This document shows, piece after piece, positions 25,934-33,580 of a stretch of 64,000 bases of DNA. A program made the position numbers and the translations under genes. The notes beneath the pieces are model-generated. The model saw nothing but the letters and a program-made list of their open reading frames with translations. It searched no databases and was not told where the DNA came from. The stretch spans positions 558,001 through 622,000 of the forward strand of contig NZ_CP054141.1 in NCBI RefSeq assembly GCF_013284035.1. Reading direction: 5' to 3'. Numbering within the stretch: position 1 is the first letter of the stretch; each line of letters opens with the position of its first letter. The stretch comes from Flavobacterium sp. M31R6 (lineage in GTDB: Bacteria > Bacteroidota > Bacteroidia > Flavobacteriales > Flavobacteriaceae).

Positions 25934-26838
25934 AAAATAAATTTTACGCCTACATACAAAATCTTCAAGACCAAATCGTAGCAGGATTAGAAGCTGTTGA
26001 CGGGCAAGCTAAATTCCGTGAAGATCTTTGGGAACGCCCGGAAGGCGGTGGAGGAAGAACCCGCGTAATCGAAAACGGAAAAGTTTTCGAAAAAGGTGGT
26101 GTCAATATTTCGGCAGTGCACGGAAAATTGCCAGATTCAATGCAAAAACTATTCAATGTAGGTGAAGCCGATTTTTTTGCCTGTGGTTTGAGTTTGGTTT
26201 TGCATCCAAAAAATCCAATGGTACCAACGGTTCACGCTAATTGGCGTTATTTCGAAATGTATGATGACAATGGAAGCGTGATTCAGCAATGGTTTGGCGG
26301 AGGACAGGATTTAACCCCTTATTATTTGTTTGAGGAAGATGCCATTCATTTTCATCAAACCTGTAAAACGGCTTGTGATAAACACAACCCTGAGTTTTAC
26401 CCAAAATATAAAAAACAATGTGACGCCTATTTTTGGAATGCACATCGTAACGAAGCCCGCGGAATAGGTGGATTATTCTTTGATTATTGCAAAGCAACAA
26501 ACGAAATGTCAATGGAAAATTGGTTTAACTTTGTTACAGAAGTTGGAAATAGTTTTCTTGAAGCCTATGTTCCAATAGTTGAAAGAAGAAAAAACCTGCC
26601 ATATACTACTGAGAACAGAACGTGGCAAGAAATAAGAAGAGGACGTTACGTAGAATTCAATTTGGTGCACGATAAAGGCACTTTATTTGGATTAAAAACG
26701 AACGGAAGGATAGAAAGTATCCTGATGAGCTTACCGCCGAACGTGCAATGGGTTTACGATCATCATCCGGAGGCGGGAAGCGAAGAAGAAAAGTTATTGA
26801 AAGTATTAGAAAATCCTAAAGAATGGATTGCAGATTGA
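25930..26838 (+). CDS. hemF: Oxygen-dependent coproporphyrinogen-III oxidase
   Basis: 302 residues. It uses O2 to convert two propionates of coproporphyrinogen III to vinyls, giving protoporphyrinogen IX. Family motifs are intact: REDLWERPEGGGGRTRVI near the start, FEKGGVNISAVHG, the signature FGGGQDLTPYYLF, EARGIGGLFFDY and RRGRYVEFNLVHDKGTLFGL. The oxygen dependence fits an aerobic lifestyle. HemN, the anaerobic counterpart, is not in the window. It starts inside the acetyltransferase stop (ATGA). Confidence 0.97.
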   Translation: MKNKFYAYIQNLQDQIVAGLEAVDGQAKFREDLWERPEGGGGRTRVIENGKVFEKGGVNISAVHGKLPDSMQKLFNVGEADFFACGLSLVLHPKNPMVPTVHANWRYFEMYDDNGSVIQQWFGGGQDLTPYYLFEEDAIHFHQTCKTACDKHNPEFYPKYKKQCDAYFWNAHRNEARGIGGLFFDYCKATNEMSMENWFNFVTEVGNSFLEAYVPIVERRKNLPYTTENRTWQEIRRGRYVEFNLVHDKGTLFGLKTNGRIESILMSLPPNVQWVYDHHPEAGSEEEKLLKVLENPKEWIAD

Positions 26839-26839
26839 T

Positions 26840-26915
26840 GATTAACGATTTGTGATTGCAGATTTTTTCTGTTGTCGCCAAGTTGTTTAAAATCATAATT
26901 CAGCAATCGTTAATC
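26840..26915. repeat. Foldback spacer between hemF and hemB
   Basis: GATTAACGATT (26840-26850) and AATCGTTAATC (26905-26915) are perfect 11-bp arms. One begins right after the hemF stop, the other ends 17 bp before hemB. The same GATTAACG word is in the 3237-3522 spacer. Confidence 0.75.
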
Positions 26916-26932
26916 TAAAATCTAAAATCATT

Positions 26933-27928
26933 ATGTTCCCATTACACAGAAACCGCCGTTTAAGAGTTAGCGAATCCATTCGTTCTTTGGTTAGAGAAAC
27001 CACTTTAAGCCCAACCGATTTTATGTTTCCTATGTTCATCGCCGAAGGCGAAAATGTAAATGTCGAAATATCATCTATGCCCGGAATCTTCCGCCGTTCG
27101 ATCGATTTGACGGTAGCTGAGGTTAAAGAAATTTATGCTTTGGGGATTCGTGCGGTCAATATTTATGTAAAAGTTAGCGAGAATTTAAAAGACAATACTG
27201 GAAAAGAAGCTTGGAATAAAGACGGCTTAATGCAGCAAGCCATTCGTGCCATCAAATCGGCTTGTCCGGAGATGATTGTGATGCCGGATGTGGCTTTGGA
27301 CCCGTATTCCATTTATGGTCATGACGGAATTATTGCCAATGGCGATGTCGAAAACGACTCAACCGTTGCCGCTTTGGTAAAAATGGCTGTTTCTCATGCT
27401 GAGGCCGGAGCCGATTTTGTAGCGCCATCGGATATGATGGACGGACGCGTTTTGCGTTTACGCGAAGGATTGGACGCCGCAGGATTTCACAACGTTGGAA
27501 TTATGAGTTATTCGGCAAAGTATGCTTCTGCGTTTTACGGGCCTTTTCGTGATGCATTGGACAGTGCGCCCAGAGAAGCGGATATTGCCGTTCCAAAGGA
27601 CAAAAAAACATACCAAATGGACTATGCCAACCGCATCGAAGCCATCAAAGAAGCTTTATCCGATGTTGAAGAAGGTGCCGATATGGTAATGGTAAAACCC
27701 GGAATAGCGTATTTGGACATTGTTCGCGAAGTCAAAAATGCCGTGAATGTTCCCGTAACCGTTTTCCACGTATCTGGCGAATATGCGATGATCAAAGCCG
27801 CTGCCGAAAGAGGCTGGTTGGATAACGACAAAATTATGATGGAACAATTAATGTGTATCAAAAGAGCGGGAGCGAGTTTGATTTCGACTTATTTTGCGAA
27901 AGAAGCTGCTATTCTTTTAAACAAATAG
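26933..27928 (+). CDS. hemB: Delta-aminolevulinic acid dehydratase (porphobilinogen synthase)
   Basis: 331 residues. It condenses two 5-aminolevulinates to porphobilinogen. Visible: both Schiff-base lysines (MSYSAKYASAFYGPF near residue 196 and MVKPGIAYLD near residue 249) and APSDMMDGRV. The metal site reads DVALDPYSIYGHDG, the cysteine-poor form found in Mg-dependent enzymes rather than the three-cysteine zinc form. N-terminal RNRRLRVSESIR is also typical. It directly precedes a cytochrome c gene with a 2-bp gap. Confidence 0.97.
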   Translation: MFPLHRNRRLRVSESIRSLVRETTLSPTDFMFPMFIAEGENVNVEISSMPGIFRRSIDLTVAEVKEIYALGIRAVNIYVKVSENLKDNTGKEAWNKDGLMQQAIRAIKSACPEMIVMPDVALDPYSIYGHDGIIANGDVENDSTVAALVKMAVSHAEAGADFVAPSDMMDGRVLRLREGLDAAGFHNVGIMSYSAKYASAFYGPFRDALDSAPREADIAVPKDKKTYQMDYANRIEAIKEALSDVEEGADMVMVKPGIAYLDIVREVKNAVNVPVTVFHVSGEYAMIKAAAERGWLDNDKIMMEQLMCIKRAGASLISTYFAKEAAILLNK

Positions 27929-27930
27929 TT

Positions 27931-28314
27931 ATGAAAAAAGCACTTTTTTTATTCGCCGTTTTAGCATTCTTATCTTGTAAAAAAAAAAGTCAGGAACCAT
28001 TTGGAAAACCTACAGAAAACACAACAGAAGTTCAAACACCGGAAGCATTAGGAAAGGAAATTTTCGAAGGCAAAGGAAATTGTGTCGCTTGTCATCAAGT
28101 GGATCAAAAAGTGATTGGACCAAGTATTAAAGAAATTGCCAAAATCTATAAAGAGAAAAACGGAAATATGATTGGTTTCCTTAAAGGCGAAGGCGAAGCG
28201 ATTGTTGACCCAGCTCAATTTCCTGTGATGCAGGCCAATTTAGAAATCACAAAAGCATTTACTGAAGAAGAACAAAAAGCTGTTGAAGCGTATATAAATT
28301 CCAATCTGAAATAA
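27931..28314 (+). CDS. Small c-type cytochrome lipoprotein
   Basis: 127 residues from the ATG at 27931, 2 bp after the hemB stop; a frame open from 27853 lies inside hemB. It starts with a lipoprotein signal (FAVLAFLSC lipobox), so it is probably anchored in a membrane facing the periplasm. The haem site is GNCVACHQVD (CxxCH near residue 52) and the likely distal methionine is in FPVMQANL. It is a class I cytochrome c electron carrier. Its place at the end of the hem run fits supply of haem to its own use. Confidence 0.9.
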   Translation: MKKALFLFAVLAFLSCKKKSQEPFGKPTENTTEVQTPEALGKEIFEGKGNCVACHQVDQKVIGPSIKEIAKIYKEKNGNMIGFLKGEGEAIVDPAQFPVMQANLEITKAFTEEEQKAVEAYINSNLK

Positions 28315-28323
28315 TAATTTTTA

Positions 28324-28402
28324 GGAGCTAATCCCGCTATCCGCTGCAATCTTTTACTTTTTAAAGAAAAAAGTAAAAGGATTTTCACTGCTATCGGGGC
28401 TA
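28324..28402. repeat. Variable-hairpin intergenic repeat, copy 2
   Basis: Ends ATCCCGCTATCCGCTGCAATC and CACTGCTATCGGGGCTA surround a 12-bp perfect stem (CTTTTACTTTTT / AAAAAGTAAAAG at 28351-28362 and 28368-28379). It lies just after the cytochrome gene and could end the hem transcript. Confidence 0.75.
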
Positions 28403-28478
28403 AAAAAAATAAGAACCATTTGTGTAAACGAGTGGTTTTTTTATTTCATCATTTTTAAATTCTTTACGAACTTTGCGA

Positions 28479-28486
28479 TAACTTTG
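28479..28486 (+). promoter_or_regulatory. Bacteroidota -7 box for ogt
   Basis: TAACTTTG matches TAnnTTTG and lies 21 bp before the ATG at 28508. No clear -33 TTG at the usual spacing. Confidence 0.4.
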
Positions 28487-28507
28487 TGTTCAAATCTATT
28501 CAAAATT

Positions 28508-28978
28508 ATGGAAACAGTCTACATCAAAACACCTTTGGGAATCGCAACAATTATAGGCGATGAAAATGGCGTATCGGTAATTTCAGTTTCCGATGAAGGA
28601 ACAGTTTCGATAGAAATTCCAGCAGTTTTGCAGCAAGCCGTTTTGCAACTCAATGGTTATTTTGAGGGGAAGAGAGCCCATTTTGATTTCAAACTCAATC
28701 CACAAGGAACTGAATTTCAGCAAAAAGTGTGGAAAGCATTATTAGAGATTCCGTACGGAAAAACCAGAACATATCTCGAACAGTCAAAAGTTTTAGGAGA
28801 TGTTAAAGCCATTCGTGCTGTGGCTTCAGCCAATGGAAAAAATCCACTTTGGATTGTTGTTCCTTGTCACCGAGTTATCGGTACCGATGGATCACTCACG
28901 GGCTACGCAGGAGGATTATGGCGAAAAAAATGGTTACTCGAACACGAAAATCCAACAACGCAACAAAGTTTGTTTTAA
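28508..28978 (+). CDS. ogt: Methylated-DNA--protein-cysteine S-methyltransferase
   Basis: 156 residues from the ATG at 28508 (METVYIKTPLGIATI). It removes methyl groups from O6-methylguanine in DNA by transfer to its own cysteine. Visible: the DNA-binding helix TEFQQKVWKALLEIPYGKT, RAVASANGKNP, and the active-site cysteine in IVVPCHRVIG near residue 122, followed by GYAGGLWRKKWLLEHE. No Ada regulatory domain is present, so this is the Ogt-type stand-alone enzyme. Confidence 0.95.
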   Translation: METVYIKTPLGIATIIGDENGVSVISVSDEGTVSIEIPAVLQQAVLQLNGYFEGKRAHFDFKLNPQGTEFQQKVWKALLEIPYGKTRTYLEQSKVLGDVKAIRAVASANGKNPLWIVVPCHRVIGTDGSLTGYAGGLWRKKWLLEHENPTTQQSLF

Positions 28979-28989
28979 AAGATATTACT

Positions 28990-29098
28990 CAGATTACACA
29001 AATTTTCACAAATTGTTTTTTGTAATAAATTTTAACTACTTTTAAATTCCCAACTTCATTTTTGTATATTTAAAATCTGTGCAAATCTGTGTAATCTG
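28990..29098. repeat. Foldback spacer between ogt and the exonuclease gene
   Basis: CAGATTACACA (28990-29000) and TGTGTAATCTG (29088-29098) form perfect 11-bp arms, extended by further partial pairing (AAATTT against CAAATC). The arms lie close to the ogt stop and 9 bp before the next start. Confidence 0.7.
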
Positions 29099-29107
29099 TG
29101 TTTAAAA

Positions 29108-29821
29108 ATGATTGAAAAAATAAACCTTAATAATATCCTTTTTCTTGACATTGAAACCGTTCCTGAAGTTGCGAATTACAACACTTTGGATGATGAAATG
29201 AAAGGACTTTGGGAACTCAAAACCCAATACCAACGTAAAGACGAGTTTTCGGGGGAGGAGTTCTACGATCGTGCCGGAATTTGGGCCGAGTTTGGAAAAA
29301 TTGTCTGTATTTCGGTTGGGTATTTTACGATTAAGGGGGATATTCGTAATTTTAGAGTGACTTCTTTTTTTGGTGAAGAGCCAAAACTTTTGAAAGACTT
29401 CAATAATTTGTTGAACAATCATTTCAATCAACCACAACATGTTTTGTGCGGACATAACGCCAAGGAATTTGACATTCCGTTTCTTGCCCGCCGAATGATT
29501 ATTAACCAAATTCCAATTCCCGAGAAACTTAATTTATTTGGGAAAAAGCCTTGGGAGATTGCACATTTGGATACTTTGGAGTTATGGAAATTTGGCGATT
29601 ACAAACATTTCACTTCCTTAAAGCTACTGTGCAAAGTACTCGGAATCCCATCGCCAAAAGGCGATATTGACGGTAGTCAGGTAGGACACGTTTTTTATGT
29701 GGACAAAGACATTGACCGCATTGTCACTTATTGCGAAAAAGACACCATCGCCGTTGCCCAAATTTTCCTTCGATTGCGACGCGAAGATTTATTGATTGAA
29801 GAAGAGATTATTCATGTGTAA
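29108..29821 (+). CDS. 3'-5' exonuclease related to the PolB exonuclease domain (DEDDy)
   Basis: 237 residues of a single RNase H-like exonuclease domain. The four acidic residues are visible: Asp/Glu in FLDIETVPE near residue 14, Asp in GHNAKEFDIPFLARR near residue 120, and Asp with its tyrosine in YCEKDTIAVAQ near residue 205. It resembles the stand-alone proteins described as related to the exonuclease domain of PolB. No polymerase or helicase is fused or adjacent. A DNA-repair role next to ogt is possible but not shown. Confidence 0.85.
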   Translation: MIEKINLNNILFLDIETVPEVANYNTLDDEMKGLWELKTQYQRKDEFSGEEFYDRAGIWAEFGKIVCISVGYFTIKGDIRNFRVTSFFGEEPKLLKDFNNLLNNHFNQPQHVLCGHNAKEFDIPFLARRMIINQIPIPEKLNLFGKKPWEIAHLDTLELWKFGDYKHFTSLKLLCKVLGIPSPKGDIDGSQVGHVFYVDKDIDRIVTYCEKDTIAVAQIFLRLRREDLLIEEEIIHV

Positions 29822-29830
29822 AAACAATGG

Positions 29831-29965
29831 CAATGGCAAAAATCAATAGCAATATTTAAACATCCAATTTTTGATTTTGATTAACTTTTGAAAATCAAGA
29901 ATTTGATTTTTCATATTTAAAAATTCTTTTATTGATATTGCAGTTGATATTGATTTTTGCCATTG
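29831..29965. repeat. Foldback spacer with 18-bp arms
   Basis: CAATGGCAAAAATCAATA (29831-29848) and its exact complement (29948-29965) frame a 99-bp AT-rich centre. The left arm starts 10 bp after the exonuclease stop. A related word, CTTGCCATTGTCATTG, is at about 55318. Confidence 0.75.
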
Positions 29966-30012
29966 ATATTGCAATTGACATTGATTTATTACATTTACAA
30001 AAATTATAAATT

Positions 30013-31452
30013 ATGGTATTAAGTAGATTCTGGTTAGTCATTTTTATTTCATCGATTATCTTTATTGTTGTCAGTTTGTTTTCTGCCAATACGTACACCA
30101 TTGATTATGTTTTGAATGGAAAAAAAGACGACCCAGTTTTAATTTCTGAAAAATATATCGAACAAGTTCCTGCTTTTATCAAAGACAGCATCAAGAAAGC
30201 AACGGATCAAACCATGATTATCAATCGTGATACGCTAAATGCCGATACGACTTATGTTTATAAAAATAAAACTGTAAAAATCTACAGTGGTGTTCAAAAA
30301 TCGGATGGTTTATTGCCAACGTGTAAAAGCACTTTGCTTGATTTGATTTTGCCGCTTATGGCCTATTTAGCATTTTTCTGCGGATTGATGGAGCTTTTAA
30401 TCATTTCTGGAGCATCCGGAAAATTGGCTAAATTGCTGAGTCCAGTATTTGTAAAAGTGTTCCCGAGCATACCAAAGGATCATCCGTCTATCTCCTACAT
30501 GACTTTAAACTTTGCCGCCAATTTCTTGGGATTGGATTCTGCAGCAACACCATTTGGATTAAAAGCTATGGAAAGTTTACAAGAAATAAACCCCGAAAAA
30601 GACAAAGCGAGTGATGCTCAGATTATGTTTATGTGTCTCCATGCCTCAGGACTAACATTAATTGCAACTTCAATTATTGGTTATCGCGCTGCCGCTAATG
30701 CAACAAATCCTGCCGATGTTATGCTGCCTTGTATTATAACTTCTTTTATTGGTACAATTGCTGCTTTTTTAATTGTTGGAATTAGGCAAAAAATTAATTT
30801 CAAGAGCGCATCTCTAGTTATTGCTTTAATGTCATTAATTGCTGCCATTGTTGGGTTATTGATGTATGTAAACCATTTGGATTTAATCGGAAAAAACTAT
30901 TTTACTTGTAATCTTTCGGCTTTGATATTAGTAGGGATTATTGCTTTTACTTTGATATTTTCATTTATTAAAGAGAAGAAATTTACCGAGGCTAAAACAA
31001 CTGTTTTCGAAGCTTTTGTATCTGGAGCAAATAATGGAGTTAAAACAGGAGTTACAATTTTTCCTTATGTTTTGGGGATGTTAGTGGCGATTTCATTATT
31101 CAGAAACAGCGGATTGTTTGAAATTATCAGCAATTGGATTGCTTTTGCTTTTTCGAATATGGGAGTAAACAAAGAAATTACCGATGCTCTACCGGTAGCA
31201 TTGCTTAGACCATTTAGTTCTGCAGGATCACGAGGTTTTTTAATTGATTCGATGAATACTTTTGGTGCCGATTCAATGACCGGAAGATTGAGCAGTATTT
31301 TTCAATGCAGTGCCGAGAGTACTTTTTATGTGATCGCGGTTTACTTTGGTTCGGTTAATATAAAAAATACCCGATACGCTTTAGGAACGATGCTTTTGGT
31401 CGATTTGATTTGTGTGATTACCGCAATTTTGGTGGCGGGTTGGTTTTTTTAA
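30013..31452 (+). CDS. Nucleoside-recognition (SpmA/SpmB-like) membrane protein
   Basis: 479 residues with about ten membrane segments. It combines two Gate/nucleoside-recognition domains, like SpmA and SpmB of spore formers joined in one chain: first half LLDLILPLMAYLAFFCG and LNFAANFLGLDSAATPFGLKA, second half GVKTGVTIFPYVLGMLVAI and RPFSSAGSRGF. An insert of about 60 polar residues follows the first helix (residues 35-95). Non-sporing bacteria often carry this fusion. The transported or sensed molecule is not known. Confidence 0.85.
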   Translation: MVLSRFWLVIFISSIIFIVVSLFSANTYTIDYVLNGKKDDPVLISEKYIEQVPAFIKDSIKKATDQTMIINRDTLNADTTYVYKNKTVKIYSGVQKSDGLLPTCKSTLLDLILPLMAYLAFFCGLMELLIISGASGKLAKLLSPVFVKVFPSIPKDHPSISYMTLNFAANFLGLDSAATPFGLKAMESLQEINPEKDKASDAQIMFMCLHASGLTLIATSIIGYRAAANATNPADVMLPCIITSFIGTIAAFLIVGIRQKINFKSASLVIALMSLIAAIVGLLMYVNHLDLIGKNYFTCNLSALILVGIIAFTLIFSFIKEKKFTEAKTTVFEAFVSGANNGVKTGVTIFPYVLGMLVAISLFRNSGLFEIISNWIAFAFSNMGVNKEITDALPVALLRPFSSAGSRGFLIDSMNTFGADSMTGRLSSIFQCSAESTFYVIAVYFGSVNIKNTRYALGTMLLVDLICVITAILVAGWFF

Positions 31453-31482
31453 CTAATTTGGTTAATAATTAATCCCCAAAAA

Positions 31483-31612
31483 CCTGAGTTCGATTATTCA
31501 ATAATTTATTATTTATTGATATCCTGCAAGGTTTTTTTCCAATCTTGTAGGTATGAATTCAGATGATAATTTATTTGTAAATAAGTTTTATTTTGTATAA
31601 ATCGAACTCAGG
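31483..31612. repeat. Foldback with a REP unit nested inside
   Basis: CCTGAGTTCGATT (31483-31495) and its exact complement AATCGAACTCAGG (31600-31612) form 13-bp arms. Between them sits a lone REP-type unit at 31523-31554. Confidence 0.75.
31523..31554 (+). repeat. Single REP unit (copy 7)
   Basis: It matches the REP of the three pairs near the RAYT gene except in the middle (CCAATCTTG in place of CAAACCTTG). It has no inverted partner, about 6.5 kb from the RAYT gene. The one-sided form and its changed stem suggest an older copy. Confidence 0.85.
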
Positions 31613-31679
31613 TCAAAAGGATTTTATTTATGGTGTAATGTGTTTTGTTTCAGATTTTTTATTTTAAAAATTCTCAAAA

Positions 31680-32855
31680 ATGATCAAAATTCCCTCGTAT
31701 TCCTCAACATTTAAAATAATCTGTCTCAGTTTTTTATTGTTTTTTTTCAGTCTCTAGTTTTGCTCAGACCAAACCTAAAATGACTAAGGATGACCGAAAA
31801 AAAATGCTCCATGATACTCTTGACGGAAGATTGGACTTCAGTGCCATGATTGACAACACCAAAGGCTTTATTCCAGTACCGCTAATAATAACTGAAGCGG
31901 CTCTTGGTGGATTTGGTGTAGCTTTGGCGCCGGTTTACATTTCACCGCAAGAAAAACCCGTTGGTGACAAGGATTATATTGCACCTGCTGTAACAGGCGC
32001 TTTTGGAATGTACACGGCTAACAATTCTTGGATGATCGGAATTTACAGAAAAGAAGTTATTGCAAAATACGGATTGAAATACAAAGTTTTTCTAGGCTAT
32101 ATAGATTACAATCTTTCCTATTACAAAGAAGTCGAAAACAGGGACGACCAAAAATTTGATTTCAATTACAAGACGATTCCCGTTTTGTTGTCACTTTCTA
32201 AGAAAACCTTTAGTCATCTTTATCTCGGAGCAGAATATTTTCGTTCAAAAATGACAATCAGCCCTAATTTTGATTACGAACTCCCCCCAATATTACGGTC
32301 GAAGATTTCAAAAAAACCGTTGCCTCCCTAGGAGGTTTTTTGGATTGGGACAGAAGAAACACCATTTTTACTCCTGACAGTGGATATAGAATCAATGTGG
32401 CCTATAGCGTAAATGATGATTGGACCGGCAGTGATTACAAATTTGAAAAACTGGAGACTTTTGTGCATTATTTTTTCCCTGTTACCAATAAATGGATTTC
32501 AGGATTGCGCTTTGAGGCAGTACAATCCTACGGCAATGTGCCCTTTCATCAATTGCCAAGTATCAAACTGAGGGGAATTACAGCTTATCGGTACCAAGGG
32601 CAGGCGACTCTCGTTACCGAAACTGAACAGCGTTTTGACCTGAATACTCGCTGGAGCGTTTTAGCTTATGGCGGTCTTGGGAAAGTTTTCCAAAAGAATG
32701 AGAATTTCGCCGAAGCCAAGACGGTTTACAATTACGGAACTGGTTTTAGGTATCTTGTCGCCCGAACCTATGGGCTTCGTGCAGGTATTGATGTAGCCAA
32801 AGGGCCTGACAGTTGGGGGTATTATATTGTTTTTGGCCATAAATGGAATCGATAA
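31680..32855 (+). pseudogene. Outer-membrane beta-barrel protein (BamA/TamA-like) with two homopolymer frameshifts
   Basis: Starting at the ATG at 31680, the frame gives a signal-like N-terminus (MIKIPSYSSTFKIICLSFLL) and then stops because of an eight-T run at 31740-31747. With one T fewer it continues as SVSSFAQTKPKMTKDD into the frame at 31780. That frame breaks again at a six-C run near 32284. With one C more it reads ITVEDFKKTVASLGGFLDWD and runs to 32855. The restored protein has about 390 residues, a barrel-rich C-terminal half (RGITAYRYQGQATLVTETEQ, LAYGGLGKVF) and a final aromatic-rich strand. Everything else is intact, so this is a recent break, a phase-variable gene or two read errors. 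Confidence 0.75.
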
Positions 32856-33174
32856 CAGATTTAAACTCGAATTGCTTTGTAGAAAATATTTCACGAAGAT
32901 TCGCAAAATGGCTCCAAGATTCGCAAAGATTAATCCCTTTTTTAAGTATTATAGTAAACTTTGTGGTTCTTCGTGTTTTCTTTGAGAATCTTTGGGAAAC
33001 AACTATTTAATGCAGATTTTCGATTAAATTCTGTTTGTTTTTTAAGAATAAATCCATGAGAGTAATTGCTAAAGGAAAAATGAAAACATCGAGAAAAATA
33101 ATAATATATTTTTAGGAGTTTTAATTTATTTTTCATTCTTTTGGATCCAACTAACTCATTAAATAAATTTAAAA

Positions 33175-33246
33175 ATGTCAAAATACACGAAATACATCGC
33201 AATAGGTTTGCTTCTTTTATTCTTAATTACTAGTTTCTTAAGATAA
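33175..33246 (+). CDS. 23-residue membrane peptide
   Basis: A short frame encodes MSKYTKYIAIGLLLLFLITS followed by three residues: a positively charged start and one membrane helix, the form of known bacterial small membrane proteins. The start ATG follows an A-rich leader and the stop is followed within 20 bp by a good terminator at 33266-33292. No other gene lies in this 725-bp gap, so the peptide explains the terminator. Its function is unknown. The helix could insert in the inner membrane. Confidence 0.6.
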   Translation: MSKYTKYIAIGLLLLFLITSFLR

Positions 33247-33265
33247 ATCATTGATCAAAGTGCTC

Positions 33266-33292
33266 AAAAGTCTCGCTTAATGCGGGGCTTTT
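33266..33292 (+). terminator. Terminator after the small membrane peptide
   Basis: An 11-bp stem AAAAGTCTCGC / GCGGGGCTTTT (with T-G pairs), a 5-nt loop, then TTTGTTTTT. It is typical for plus-strand termination and no longer gene precedes it. Confidence 0.8.
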
Positions 33293-33359
33293 TGTTTTTA
33301 TAAATCTAAATTTGATTGTAAATCTACAATCTAGCCAAAAAATCACCAATAATCACCAT

Positions 33360-33428
33360 TAGCCCTGATCGAAACGGCATCCTTTGCTTTTTTCCTTTAA
33401 AAAAGCAAAGATATAGTGAAGAGCAGGA
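33360..33428 (-). repeat. Variable-hairpin intergenic repeat, copy 3 (reverse, degraded)
   Basis: Read on the minus strand it goes TTCCTGCTCTTCAC, a 12-bp perfect stem (33382-33393 with 33399-33410, core CTTTGCTTTTTT), then GGATGCC and ATCAGGGCTA. The loop AAAGG matches AAAGA of copy 2, and the stem pairs are changed on both sides. Confidence 0.65.
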
Positions 33429-33548
33429 ACCATATAACCAAAAATGCCCGATGCTTCTGCTTCTAAAAACAAACAATCAAACTTAAAATTTTTAATAATT
33501 TCTTTAAGGAACGTGATATAAATCAGTTAGGATTCCTTGAACAATTCT

Positions 33549-33556
33549 TATATTTG
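33549..33556 (+). promoter_or_regulatory. Bacteroidota -7 box for fumarase
   Basis: TATATTTG matches TAnnTTTG, 24 bp before the fumarase ATG. A weak TTAG lies at about the -33 position. Confidence 0.5.
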
Positions 33557-33580
33557 GCGTTCTTTAAAAAACAACAAACT

